A stretch of 64,000 nt of DNA from Oxalobacteraceae bacterium AB_14 (GTDB lineage: Bacteria > Pseudomonadota > Gammaproteobacteria > Burkholderiales > Burkholderiaceae_D). Both the position numbers and the translations under genes were made by a program. The DNA lies in contig KB906724.1 of the NCBI GenBank assembly GCA_000381565.1, forward strand, positions 112,970-176,969, written 5' to 3'. The notes beneath the pieces are model-generated. The model was not told where the DNA came from. It saw only the letters and a list, made by a program, of their open reading frames with translations, and did not search any database. Positions 30,196-38,542 of the stretch are shown piece after piece. Positions within the stretch are counted from its first letter, which is position 1. Each line of letters opens with the position of its first letter.

Positions 30196-30204
30196 GGACG
30201 CGCG

Positions 30205-31221
30205 ATGCAACTGCGGTTAGAAGCGCTGGACGGCCATTTGACGAAGTCGCTGTCCCAGCTGTACGTGATCACCAGCGACGAGCATCTGCTGGCGCTGGAG
30301 GCGGCCGACAAGATCCGCAAGGCGGCGCGCGCGCAAGGCTATTCCGAGCGCGACGTGCTGACCGTGGAGCGCAGCTTCAAGTGGGGCGAGCTGCTGGCGT
30401 CCAACCAGGCGCTGTCGCTGTTCGGCGACAAGAAGCTGATCGAGCTGCGCATCCCGACCGGCAAACCCGGCAAGGATGGCGGCGCGGCGCTGCAGAATTA
30501 TGTGAAGGACCTGAGTCCGGACAACCTGACCCTGATCACGCTGCCCAAGCTCGATTGGCAGACGCAGAAGGCGGCCTGGGTCGCCAGTCTGCAGCAGGCG
30601 GCGGTGTATATCGACATCGCCCAGATTGAACGGGCGCAGTTACCCAGTTGGATAGGCCAGCGCCTTGCCGCACAAGGGCAAAGCGCGGATAGGCAGAGCA
30701 TCGATTTCATCGCCGATCGCGTTGAAGGCAATCTGCTTGCGGCCCATCAGGAGATACAGAAGTTGGCCTTGCTGCACGAGCCGGGCAAGCTGACCTACGA
30801 GCAGGTGCACGATGCGGTGCTGAACGTGGCGCGTTACGACGTGTTCAAGCTCAGTGAAGCGATGCTGTCGGGCGATCCGGCGCGTCTGGTGCGCATGCTG
30901 GAAGGCTTGAAGGGCGAGGGCGAGGCGCTGCCGCTGGTGCTGTGGGCCGTGTCGGAGGAGATCCGCACGCTGCTCAAGCTGAAGGCGGGCATGGCGCAGG
31001 GCCGTCCGCTGGGTGCGCTGCTCAAGGAGCATCGCATCTGGGGACCGAAGGAACGCATGATGGAGCCGGCGCTGCGCCGCATCTCGCTGCCTGTACTGGA
31101 AGCGGCGATGAAGGAGGCGGCGCAGGTCGACAAGATGATCAAGGGCTTGCGCGCCAAGGCGCACGCCGGCGACGCGTGGGATTCGATGCTGCAGCTGGCA
31201 CTCAGGGTCGCGCGCGGCTGA
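30205..31221 (+). CDS. holA: DNA polymerase III subunit delta
   Basis: 338 residues, normal for HolA. The N-terminus MQLRLEALDGHLTKSLSQLYVITSDEHLLALEAADKIR and the later FIADRVEGNLLAAHQEIQKLALL are characteristic of the clamp-loader delta subunit, which opens the beta clamp. It starts nine bases after lptE. A dRS3-like repeat follows directly after the stop and separates it from proA. Confidence 0.95.
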   Translation: MQLRLEALDGHLTKSLSQLYVITSDEHLLALEAADKIRKAARAQGYSERDVLTVERSFKWGELLASNQALSLFGDKKLIELRIPTGKPGKDGGAALQNYVKDLSPDNLTLITLPKLDWQTQKAAWVASLQQAAVYIDIAQIERAQLPSWIGQRLAAQGQSADRQSIDFIADRVEGNLLAAHQEIQKLALLHEPGKLTYEQVHDAVLNVARYDVFKLSEAMLSGDPARLVRMLEGLKGEGEALPLVLWAVSEEIRTLLKLKAGMAQGRPLGALLKEHRIWGPKERMMEPALRRISLPVLEAAMKEAAQVDKMIKGLRAKAHAGDAWDSMLQLALRVARG

Positions 31222-31226
31222 CGAAT

Positions 31227-31304
31227 GTCATTCCCGCGAAAGCGGGAATCCATGCTGAGCATGCACGCCAGCGTTCTATGGATTCCCGCCTGCGCGGGAA
31301 TGAC
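31227..31304. repeat. dRS3-like intergenic repeat (copy B)
   Basis: Two ATTCCC-N8-GGGAAT cores in opposite orientation, ATTCCCGCGAAAGCGGGAAT near 31230 and ATTCCCGCCTGCGCGGGAAT near 31283, separated by about 33 bases containing CATGCTGAGC. The whole unit is itself an inverted repeat. It is the best-preserved of the three copies in the window and lies between holA and proA. Confidence 0.9.
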
Positions 31305-31320
31305 GGTACAAGGGATAGCA

Positions 31321-32592
31321 ATGGATATCAAGCACTACATGGAACAACTGGGCCAGCAGGCGCGCAAGGCATCGCGCGCCATGGCCCGCGCCGACAGCGC
31401 GACCCGCAACCGCGCGCTGACCTTGATCGCCGACGCGATCGAGCGCGAGGCGCCGCAACTGCGCGCCGCCAATCAGCTCGACATGGACGCGGCGGCCGCC
31501 AACGGCCTGGCCCCGGCCATGCTGGACCGCCTGGCGCTGTCCGACAAGGCCATCGCGACGATGGTGGAAGGCCTGCGCCAGATCGTCGCGCTGCCCGATC
31601 CGATCGGCGAAATCTCGGGCCTGAAGTTCCGCCCGACCGGCATCCAGGTCGGCCAGATGCGCGTGCCGCTGGGCGTGATCGGCATCATCTACGAATCCCG
31701 TCCCAACGTGACGGTGGACGCGGCCGGCCTGTGCATCAAGAGCGGCAACGCCACCATCCTGCGCGGCGGCTCGGAAGCGATCCACTGCAACCGCGCGCTG
31801 GCCAAGCTGGTCACCGAAGGCCTGCTGGGCGCCGGCCTGCCGGCCGATGGCGTGCAAGTGGTCGACACCACCGACCGCGCCGCCGTCGGCGCCTTGATCA
31901 CCATGCCGCAGTACGTGGACGTGATCGTGCCGCGCGGCGGCAAGGGCCTGATCGCGCGCCTGATCGAAGAGGCGACGGTGCCGATGATCAAGCACCTGGA
32001 CGGCATCTGCCACGTCTACATCGACGCCAAGGCCGACATGAAGAAGGCGCTGGACATCGCGTTCAACGCCAAGTGCCACCGCTACGGCACCTGCAACACC
32101 ATGGAAACGCTGCTGGTGGCGCGCGCGATCGCGCCGGCGGTGCTGCCGGAACTGGCCAAGCTGTATGCGACCAGGCAGGTCGAACTGCGCGCCGATCCGG
32201 AAGCGCTGGCTATCCTGTCGGCCGCCGGCTACCCGCACCTGGTGGCGGCGACCGAGGAAGACTGGTCGACCGAGTACCTGGCCGCGATCCTGTCGGTGAA
32301 GATCGTGGCCGGCATCGACGAGGCGATGGAGCACATCAACCACTACTCGTCCAAGCACACGGAAGCCATCGTCACCGAAGACCACACGGACGCCATGCGC
32401 TTCCTGCGCGAAGTCGATTCGGCGTCGGTGATGATCAACGCGTCGACGCGCTTTGCCGACGGTTTCGAATATGGCCTGGGCGCGGAGATCGGCATCTCCA
32501 ACGACAAGCTGCACGCGCGCGGCCCGGTCGGTCTGGAAGGTTTGACCTCGCTGAAGTACGTCGTGTTCGGTCACGGCGAAATTCGTCAATAA
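31321..32592 (+). CDS. proA: Gamma-glutamyl phosphate reductase
   Basis: 423 residues. ProA reduces gamma-glutamyl phosphate with NADPH in proline synthesis. The catalytic cysteine lies in [16 protein letters not shown] and the substrate-binding [21 protein letters not shown] is intact. The start [11 protein letters not shown] at 31321 was chosen because the upstream in-frame extension reads through the dRS3-like repeat. ProA is usually coupled to proB; here it is instead downstream of holA, a common betaproteobacterial arrangement. Confidence 0.96.
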   Translation: MDIKHYMEQLGQQARKASRAMARADSATRNRALTLIADAIEREAPQLRAANQLDMDAAAANGLAPAMLDRLALSDKAIATMVEGLRQIVALPDPIGEISGLKFRPTGIQVGQMRVPLGVIGIIYESRPNVTVDAAGLCIKSGNATILRGGSEAIHCNRALAKLVTEGLLGAGLPADGVQVVDTTDRAAVGALITMPQYVDVIVPRGGKGLIARLIEEATVPMIKHLDGICHVYIDAKADMKKALDIAFNAKCHRYGTCNTMETLLVARAIAPAVLPELAKLYATRQVELRADPEALAILSAAGYPHLVAATEEDWSTEYLAAILSVKIVAGIDEAMEHINHYSSKHTEAIVTEDHTDAMRFLREVDSASVMINASTRFADGFEYGLGAEIGISNDKLHARGPVGLEGLTSLKYVVFGHGEIRQ

Positions 32593-32600
32593 GGAGACGT

Positions 32601-33017
32601 ATGCTCTGGATTAAAGCGTTGCACATTTTCTTCGTGATCGCCTGGATGTCGGGGGTGTTCTACCTGCCGCGTATTTTTGTCAACCTGGCGATGGAGACCA
32701 ACGAGGTCTCCACCCAGCGCCTGCTGACGATGGCGCGCAAACTGTATCGTTTTTCGATGTGGCTGTCGGTGTTCGCGGTGGTGTTCGGCGCTATCCTGGT
32801 GTGGATGCAGTACGGCGCGCAGATGCCGCACTGGCTGCACGCCAAGCTGTTGTTCGTGGTGCTGGTGATCGGTTATCACCACGCCTGCGGCGGCATCCTG
32901 AAAAAATTCGAGAAGGGCGTCAACACCCGCAGTCACAAGTGGTATCGCGTCTTCAATGAAATGCCGGTGTTTATGATGCTGGCGATAGTGCTGCTGGTTG
33001 TCGTCAAACCCTTCTGA
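32601..33017 (+). CDS. hemJ: HemJ/CopD-family membrane protein, probable protoporphyrinogen oxidase
   Basis: 138 residues with four predicted membrane helices. It begins MLWIKALHIFFVIAWMSGVFYLPRIFV, the HemJ signature with the conserved histidine at position 8, and has the central HAKLLFVVLVIGYHH with further histidines and lysine. HemJ oxidises protoporphyrinogen IX in bacteria lacking HemG and HemY. AAGGAGACGT precedes the ATG. The alternative annotation is simply CopD family, which shares the fold. Confidence 0.85.
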   Translation: MLWIKALHIFFVIAWMSGVFYLPRIFVNLAMETNEVSTQRLLTMARKLYRFSMWLSVFAVVFGAILVWMQYGAQMPHWLHAKLLFVVLVIGYHHACGGILKKFEKGVNTRSHKWYRVFNEMPVFMMLAIVLLVVVKPF

Positions 33018-33027
33018 TCGGAACGTC

Positions 33028-33630
33028 ATGAGTAAAGTCTGCCAGTATTTTTTCGCCGCCCATTCGCCGTGGACCTACCTGGGCCATGCGCGCTTCGTCG
33101 CCATGGCGCGCCAGCATGGCGTGCAGGTTGAAGTGCGTCCGGTCGACCTGGGCAAGGTGTTCGGCGTGTCCGGCGGCCTGCCGCTGGCCAAGCGCGCGCC
33201 GCAGCGCCAGGCCTATCGCCTGGTCGAGCTGACGCGCTGGTCGGAGTTTCTCGGCATTCCGCTGAACGTGCAGCCGAAGTTTTTCCCGGTGTCGCCGGAG
33301 CTGGCCAACCGCATGGTGATCGCCGCGCGCCTGACGCACGGCGTGGATGTGTCGCTGGACCTGGCGTTCGCCATCATGCGCGGGCTGTGGGCTGAGGATA
33401 AAAATATCGGCGACGAGGAGACGCTGGCGCAGATCGCCGGCAGCTGCGGCCTCGATGGCAAGGCGCTGATCAAGTCGGCGGAGACGGCCAGCGTGCAGGC
33501 CGAGTACGACCGCAATACGGAAGACGCAACGGCGGCCAGCGTGTTCGGCTCGCCGTGGTATGTGTTGGATGGTGAAAGTTTCTGGGGCCAGGACCGCCTG
33601 GACTTCCTGGAAAGAGCAATGCAGAAGTAA
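33028..33630 (+). CDS. 2-hydroxychromene-2-carboxylate isomerase (DsbA-like)
   Basis: 200 residues of the kappa-class GST/DsbA-like family. The glutathione-site serine lies in FAAHSPWTYLGHARF, and the C-terminal VFGSPWYVLDGESFWGQDRLDFLERAM is the conserved family end. Members isomerise hydroxychromene carboxylate in naphthalene breakdown, but most genomic copies have unproven substrates, and no aromatic degradation genes are near. It starts 10 bases after hemJ and is probably co-transcribed. Confidence 0.85.
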   Translation: MSKVCQYFFAAHSPWTYLGHARFVAMARQHGVQVEVRPVDLGKVFGVSGGLPLAKRAPQRQAYRLVELTRWSEFLGIPLNVQPKFFPVSPELANRMVIAARLTHGVDVSLDLAFAIMRGLWAEDKNIGDEETLAQIAGSCGLDGKALIKSAETASVQAEYDRNTEDATAASVFGSPWYVLDGESFWGQDRLDFLERAMQK

Positions 33631-33633
33631 ATT

Positions 33634-33703
33634 GTCGTCCTCGCGCAAGCGGGGACCCATGCTGAGCGTGCCTGGTATGGATCCCCGCCTTCGCGGGGAT
33701 GGC
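33634..33703. repeat. dRS3-like intergenic repeat (copy C, diverged)
   Basis: GTCGTCCTCGCGCAAGCGGG and ATCCCCGCCTTCGCGGGGAT in opposite orientation with the shared middle CATGCTGAGCGTG. The core has drifted to TCCTC/CCCGC forms, but the layout equals copy B. It lies between the isomerase and the methyltransferase genes. Confidence 0.75.
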
Positions 33704-33739
33704 GGCGGCGCGGTTTATTAACGGACAAAAGGTACACCT

Positions 33740-34942
33740 ATGGCATCCTATTTTTGCCCATGCCCACGCGGCATGGAAGCGGCATTGGCCGAAGAACTGG
33801 GCGAAATCGCCCTGCTGAGCACCACCCTGAAGGTGCACAACCAGGTACCGGGCGGCGTCCACTGCTCCGGCGAGCTGCTCGACTCCTACCGCATCAACCT
33901 GCACTCGCGCATCGCTTCGCGCGTGCTGATGCGCATGGCCGTCACCGGCTACCAGAACGAGAACGACATCTACGACCTGGTGCTGGCGCAGCAGTGGGAA
34001 GACTGGTTCACCTACGACCACACCATCCGTGTCGACGTCACTGCCGTCAAGTCCCCGCTGAAAAGCCTGGAGTTCACCACGCTGAAGATCAAGGACGCGA
34101 TTTGCGACCGCTTCCGCGACCAGTTCGACAAGCGTCCGTCGGTCAACACCAAGGAACCGGACATGCGCATCGTCGGCTTCCTCGACGCGCGCCAGTTCAT
34201 CATCTACCTCGACACCTCGGGCGAAGCGCTGTTCAAGCGCGGCTGGCGTGAAGAAACCGGCGACGCGCCATTGCGCGAGAACCTGGCCGCCGGCCTGCTG
34301 CGGGTGTCGGGCTGGAAGCCGGGCATGCCGCTGTTCGACCCGATGTGCGGCTCCGGCACCATCCTGTGCGAAGCGGCGCAGATGGTGCAGGGCATACCGC
34401 CGGGCGCGCGCCGCCGCTTTGCCTTCGAAGCCTTCAACGACTTCGATCCGGCGCCGTGGAACGAGATGAAGAATTCGATCAAGGCCAATCCGCTGCCGGC
34501 ATCGCCGACCATCTTCGGCTCCGACATCTCGGGCGACATGGTGGAGATGACCCGCCACAACCTGAAGTGCGCCGGCATCATGTTCGACGTGCCGCTCAAG
34601 CAGATCGAGGCGCAGGAAGTGAAGGCGCCGACCGAGCAGCCGGGCATCCTGCTGACCAACCCTCCGTACGGCGAACGTATCGGCGTGCGCGGCGACAGCA
34701 CGCTGCCGGAGGACGAACTGGCGAGCAGCTTCTACTCGGCGCTGTCGACCACCCTGAAGCAGCGCTTCGCCGGCTGGACGGTGTTCCTGTTCACCGCCGA
34801 CCTGGGCCTGCCCAAGCTGCTGCGCTTGAAGGAATCGCGCAAGACGCCTTTCTTCAACGGCGCGCTGGAATGCCGTCTGTTCCGCTTCGACATGGTGGCC
34901 GGCTTCAACCGCCGCGAAGCGGCCAAGCCTAAAGAAGTCTAA
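33740..34942 (+). CDS. THUMP-domain class I methyltransferase (RlmL-like 23S rRNA m2G methyltransferase)
   Basis: 400 residues. It has an N-terminal THUMP RNA-binding region (about 50-160) followed by a Rossmann methyltransferase with FDPMCGSGTILCEAAQM for SAM and the catalytic LLTNPPYGERIGV. The NPPY motif marks methylation of an exocyclic base nitrogen. The layout equals the N-terminal half of E. coli RlmKL (m2G2445), without the C-terminal RlmK half. A good ACAAAAGGTACACCT site precedes the ATG. Exact target base is inferred from family membership. Confidence 0.85.
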   Translation: MASYFCPCPRGMEAALAEELGEIALLSTTLKVHNQVPGGVHCSGELLDSYRINLHSRIASRVLMRMAVTGYQNENDIYDLVLAQQWEDWFTYDHTIRVDVTAVKSPLKSLEFTTLKIKDAICDRFRDQFDKRPSVNTKEPDMRIVGFLDARQFIIYLDTSGEALFKRGWREETGDAPLRENLAAGLLRVSGWKPGMPLFDPMCGSGTILCEAAQMVQGIPPGARRRFAFEAFNDFDPAPWNEMKNSIKANPLPASPTIFGSDISGDMVEMTRHNLKCAGIMFDVPLKQIEAQEVKAPTEQPGILLTNPPYGERIGVRGDSTLPEDELASSFYSALSTTLKQRFAGWTVFLFTADLGLPKLLRLKESRKTPFFNGALECRLFRFDMVAGFNRREAAKPKEV

Positions 34943-34954
34943 CCACTACGCCAC

Positions 34955-36235
34955 ATGTTCCCGACACCTCCCGCAAATCTTCCCCCAGATCCTGTCGCGG
35001 AGGTGCCGGAACCGCCGCCGTCGCACATGAAAGTCCTCAGCGCCGGCGCGCTGGCCGCCACGCTGGCGGCGCTGTCGATGCTGGGGCCTTTCTCGATCGA
35101 CGCCTACCTGCCGGCCTTCCCCAACATCCAGGCCACGCTGAACGCCACGCCGATCGAGGTCCAGCAAAGCCTGACCTTCTACATGCTGTCCTTCGCCTGC
35201 ATGGTGCTGTGGCACGGCGCCCTGTCGGACGCCTTCGGCCGCCGCAACGTGGTGCTGGTGTCGCTGGTGACGTTCGCCATCGGCACGCTGGGCTGCGCCG
35301 CCGCGCACACCGTGCACTACCTGTGGGTGTTCCGCATCCTGCAGGGCATGTCGTCCGGCGCCGGCGTGGTGGTGGGGCGGGCCATTATCCGTGACCTGTA
35401 TCAAGACGCCGCCGCAGCGCGGCTGCTGTCGATGGTGACGATGATCTTCTCGATCGCACCGGCCATCGCGCCGATACTGGGCGGCTGGGTGGTCACGCTG
35501 TTCGACTGGCGGGCGATCTTCCTGGCGCTGCTGGCCTACAGCGTGCTGCTGTTCATCTACTGCTACCGCCGCCTGCCGGAAACCCTGCCGAAAGAGAGGC
35601 GCCAGCCCTTCAATCCGCGCTTCCTGCTGCGTAACTACAGCGAGATCATGCGCTCGCCGCTGTTCCACATGAAGTCCGGCGTGGTGGCCTTCAATTTCGC
35701 CGGCCTGTTCCTGTACATCTCGTCGGCGCCGGTGTTCCTGCCGCAGCACCTGGGGCTGGGCGCCTCGCAGTTCGGCTGGCTGTTCATTCCTTCGGTGAGC
35801 GGGATTTTCCTCGGCGCGCTGGCGGCCAACCGGATTGCCGGAAAGATGACATTTTCGCGACAGATAGGCATAGGCTTTTGTTTCCTGCTGGCGGCGTCGA
35901 TATTTAACGTTTGCTACCACCTGTTGTTGCCGCCTGCGCTGCCGTGGTCGGTGGCGCCGATGTTCTTTTACACCTTCGGCATGTCGGTGGTCGCGCCGGG
36001 CGCGACCTTGCTGGCATTGGACTTGTTCCCGCATATCCGCGGCACGGTGGCATCCTGCCAATCTTTCGCCACCACCCTGTTGGGCGCGCTGGTGGCGGGG
36101 GTGATCGCCCCCTTCCTATCACACTCGGTGCTGTGGCTAGCCGCAGGACAGATGGCATTTAGTGCCTCTGCTCTCGTTTTGTGGTTGACGTCGCGCTATT
36201 ACCGGAGCATGCTTCTACGCCATCCGGGCCAATAA
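34955..36235 (+). CDS. Bcr/CflA-family MFS drug resistance transporter
   Basis: 426 residues with about twelve hydrophobic helices. The family signature LGPFSIDAYLPAFPNIQATL near residue 45 and the motif A-like loop LSDAFGRRNVVL are clear, as is GRAIIRDLYQDAAAARLLSM. Such proteins export drugs such as bicyclomycin or chloramphenicol, or small peptides, using the proton gradient. It begins 12 bases after the methyltransferase gene and may share its transcript. The first 25 residues are Pro-rich and cytoplasmic. Confidence 0.88.
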   Translation: MFPTPPANLPPDPVAEVPEPPPSHMKVLSAGALAATLAALSMLGPFSIDAYLPAFPNIQATLNATPIEVQQSLTFYMLSFACMVLWHGALSDAFGRRNVVLVSLVTFAIGTLGCAAAHTVHYLWVFRILQGMSSGAGVVVGRAIIRDLYQDAAAARLLSMVTMIFSIAPAIAPILGGWVVTLFDWRAIFLALLAYSVLLFIYCYRRLPETLPKERRQPFNPRFLLRNYSEIMRSPLFHMKSGVVAFNFAGLFLYISSAPVFLPQHLGLGASQFGWLFIPSVSGIFLGALAANRIAGKMTFSRQIGIGFCFLLAASIFNVCYHLLLPPALPWSVAPMFFYTFGMSVVAPGATLLALDLFPHIRGTVASCQSFATTLLGALVAGVIAPFLSHSVLWLAAGQMAFSASALVLWLTSRYYRSMLLRHPGQ

Positions 36236-36381
36236 TTATTAACGGCAGGAAATTGAGTTAGTTTAGAAAGAAATCTTACTTGCTGTTAAGTTACTACAAG
36301 ACTTTATGTTAGTATAACTTTTTGGTTGCAGTTTTTTGCCCACGATTTTTGCACACACCGGCCTAGACGACGCTTGATACG

Positions 36382-38538
36382 ATGCATCAACCTGACCATG
36401 ATATTCGCAATCGCCTGCTGATTGCCCGTCTGCCGGCGATGCCGCAGATACTCATTAAGTTGATTGAGCACTTGCAGGCCGACGACGCCGGCATGCCGGA
36501 GCTGGCCGCCCTGATCGCCAAGGATGCGGCGATGACCAGCAAGATCCTCACCGTCGCCAACAGCTCGGCCTACCACCGCAACGCGCGCGTGATCGGCCTG
36601 GAGCAGTCGCTGGTGTCGCTGGGCACCGACATGATCAAGACGCTGGTCATCAGCGAATCCGTGTTCCAGACCTTCAGCAGCTTCCCGCATTCGGGCAGCA
36701 CCGACCTGCGCGGCTTCTGGAAAGGCTCGCTGACCACCGCCGTCATCGCCCGCGACATCGCCAGGCAGATGGAATACCCGCACGTCGAGGAAGCCTATCT
36801 GGCGGGCCTGCTGCACAACGTCGGCCGGCTGGCGCTGCTGGCCACCGCGCCGAAGGAATACGCGTTCAACTTCATGGCGCGCGACGACGAGGACCTGTGC
36901 GCCGTGGAACAGCGCACGCTGCAAATCACCCACTCGGAAGCGGGCGCCTGGCTGATCGAACGCTGGCACCTCGATTCCTTCCTGGCCGACAGCGTGCTGT
37001 ATCACCACGAGCCGATTGCGCGCGTGGAGTCGGCCCATCCGCTGATCCGGGTGGTGCGCCTGGCGCACCTGCTGTGCTTCCACGAAGACCAGCAGCAGGC
37101 CATCGAGGAGGCCGGCCACCTGTGCGGCCTGGACGCGGAAAAGCTGGAGCAGATCGTCAACAACGCCGCCCGCCAGGTGGAGAAGTCCGCCGCCTACCTG
37201 GGCATCGACCTGGCCGGCGCCGACGATATTCCGACGCCGACCGCCTATGCGGCGCCGATGGTCGATCCGGTGCAGCAGCGGCTGTCCGAGGAAGTGCGCA
37301 ACATGGTGCTGGTGTCCGAGATGGGCCAGACCTTCGCGCGCCAGCAGGGCGAAGCCGGCCTGCTCGATGCGATGACGCGCTCGGCGCGCATCCTGTTCGA
37401 TTTTGAAAACGCCGTGGTGCTGCTGGAGAATCCGACCGGCCACGCGCTGCACGGCACCGCCACCGGCGAGCAGCAGCAGCGGCTGGCCGAATTGGTCATC
37501 CCGCTCAATAAAGGCGGCGTGGTGGCCGAGGCGGCGACCGCGCGCAAGCTGACCTTCGTCAGCCGCGAGGGCAGCCCGCAGCAGGCTTTGAGCGTGGCCG
37601 AGGAACAGCTGTTCCGCATCCTCGGCAGCGAGAGCATGGTCTGCCTGCCGCTGGTGGCCAACCAGCGCTGCCTGGGCGTGTTGATCGGCGGCGCGCCGGC
37701 CTGGCAGCTGGCCAGCTTCCAGAAGCGCGAGCGCTTCCTGCAATCGTTCGGCACCCAGGCCGCCGCCGCGCTGGAAACGGCGATCAGCGAGCGCGGTCAC
37801 ACCAGGCGCCAGATCGCCCATGTGGCCGAAGAATACCGCGAAGCCTCGCGCCGCGTGGTGCACGAGGTGAACAACCCGCTGTCGATCATCAAGAACTATC
37901 TGTCGGTCCTGGACGGCAAGCTGGCCAAGCGCGAGCCGGTGGTGGGCGAGATGTCGATCCTGAACGAGGAGATCGACCGGGTCGGCCAACTGATCAACGG
38001 CCTGGCCGACCTGCAGCCGACCGAGAGCTCGCGCGTGACCGATGTCGGGCGCGTGGTGGACGACGTGCTGCGCCTGTTCCGCGCCACCGACTTCGTGCCG
38101 GCCTCGGTGCAGATCGTGGTGCGCATGCAGGAGGAGCCGGCCGAAATCGACGGCGACGCCGACCTGCTCAAGCAGATCCTGGTCAACCTGATCAAGAACG
38201 CCGTCGAAGCCCTGGCCGACGGCGGCAAGATCGAAATCTCGAACCGCGGCCACGTCAACCGCGAACGCAAGCTTTACCTGGAACTGGTGGTCAGCGACAC
38301 CGGTCCGGGGCTGTCGGCCGAGGTGCTGGCCAATCTGTTCTCCGCGGTGCGCAGCACCAAGGAAGGCGCACACCACGGCCTGGGCCTGTCCATCGTCCAC
38401 AGTCTGGTGAAGAAAATGCAGGGCCTGATCACCTGCCGCTCCGGTAAAACGGGTACCACCTTCGAAATCCTGCTGCCCGCCCGTGGCAGCACCAGTCAAG
38501 TCGCCGGCGTGCAAACGCGGGCGATGGATTCAGTTTAA
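36382..38538 (+). CDS. HDOD-GAF sensor histidine kinase
   Basis: 718 residues. The N-terminal HDOD domain (about 10-215) begins LLIARLPAMPQILIKLIEHL and contains AYLAGLLHNVGRLALL. A GAF-like sensor domain covers about 300-470. The kinase part has an H-box VHEVNNPLSIIKNYLSVLDG (phospho-His near 494), N-box VNLIKNAVEALADGG (about 600), DTGPGLS and HHGLGLSIVHSLV. HDOD domains are signalling scaffolds often linked to c-di-GMP and motility control. Only five bases separate it from the downstream receiver-GGDEF-EAL gene, so the two probably form a phosphorelay. The 146-base upstream gap is AT-rich and likely holds the promoter. Confidence 0.9.
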   Translation: MHQPDHDIRNRLLIARLPAMPQILIKLIEHLQADDAGMPELAALIAKDAAMTSKILTVANSSAYHRNARVIGLEQSLVSLGTDMIKTLVISESVFQTFSSFPHSGSTDLRGFWKGSLTTAVIARDIARQMEYPHVEEAYLAGLLHNVGRLALLATAPKEYAFNFMARDDEDLCAVEQRTLQITHSEAGAWLIERWHLDSFLADSVLYHHEPIARVESAHPLIRVVRLAHLLCFHEDQQQAIEEAGHLCGLDAEKLEQIVNNAARQVEKSAAYLGIDLAGADDIPTPTAYAAPMVDPVQQRLSEEVRNMVLVSEMGQTFARQQGEAGLLDAMTRSARILFDFENAVVLLENPTGHALHGTATGEQQQRLAELVIPLNKGGVVAEAATARKLTFVSREGSPQQALSVAEEQLFRILGSESMVCLPLVANQRCLGVLIGGAPAWQLASFQKRERFLQSFGTQAAAALETAISERGHTRRQIAHVAEEYREASRRVVHEVNNPLSIIKNYLSVLDGKLAKREPVVGEMSILNEEIDRVGQLINGLADLQPTESSRVTDVGRVVDDVLRLFRATDFVPASVQIVVRMQEEPAEIDGDADLLKQILVNLIKNAVEALADGGKIEISNRGHVNRERKLYLELVVSDTGPGLSAEVLANLFSAVRSTKEGAHHGLGLSIVHSLVKKMQGLITCRSGKTGTTFEILLPARGSTSQVAGVQTRAMDSV

Positions 38539-38542
38539 GGCC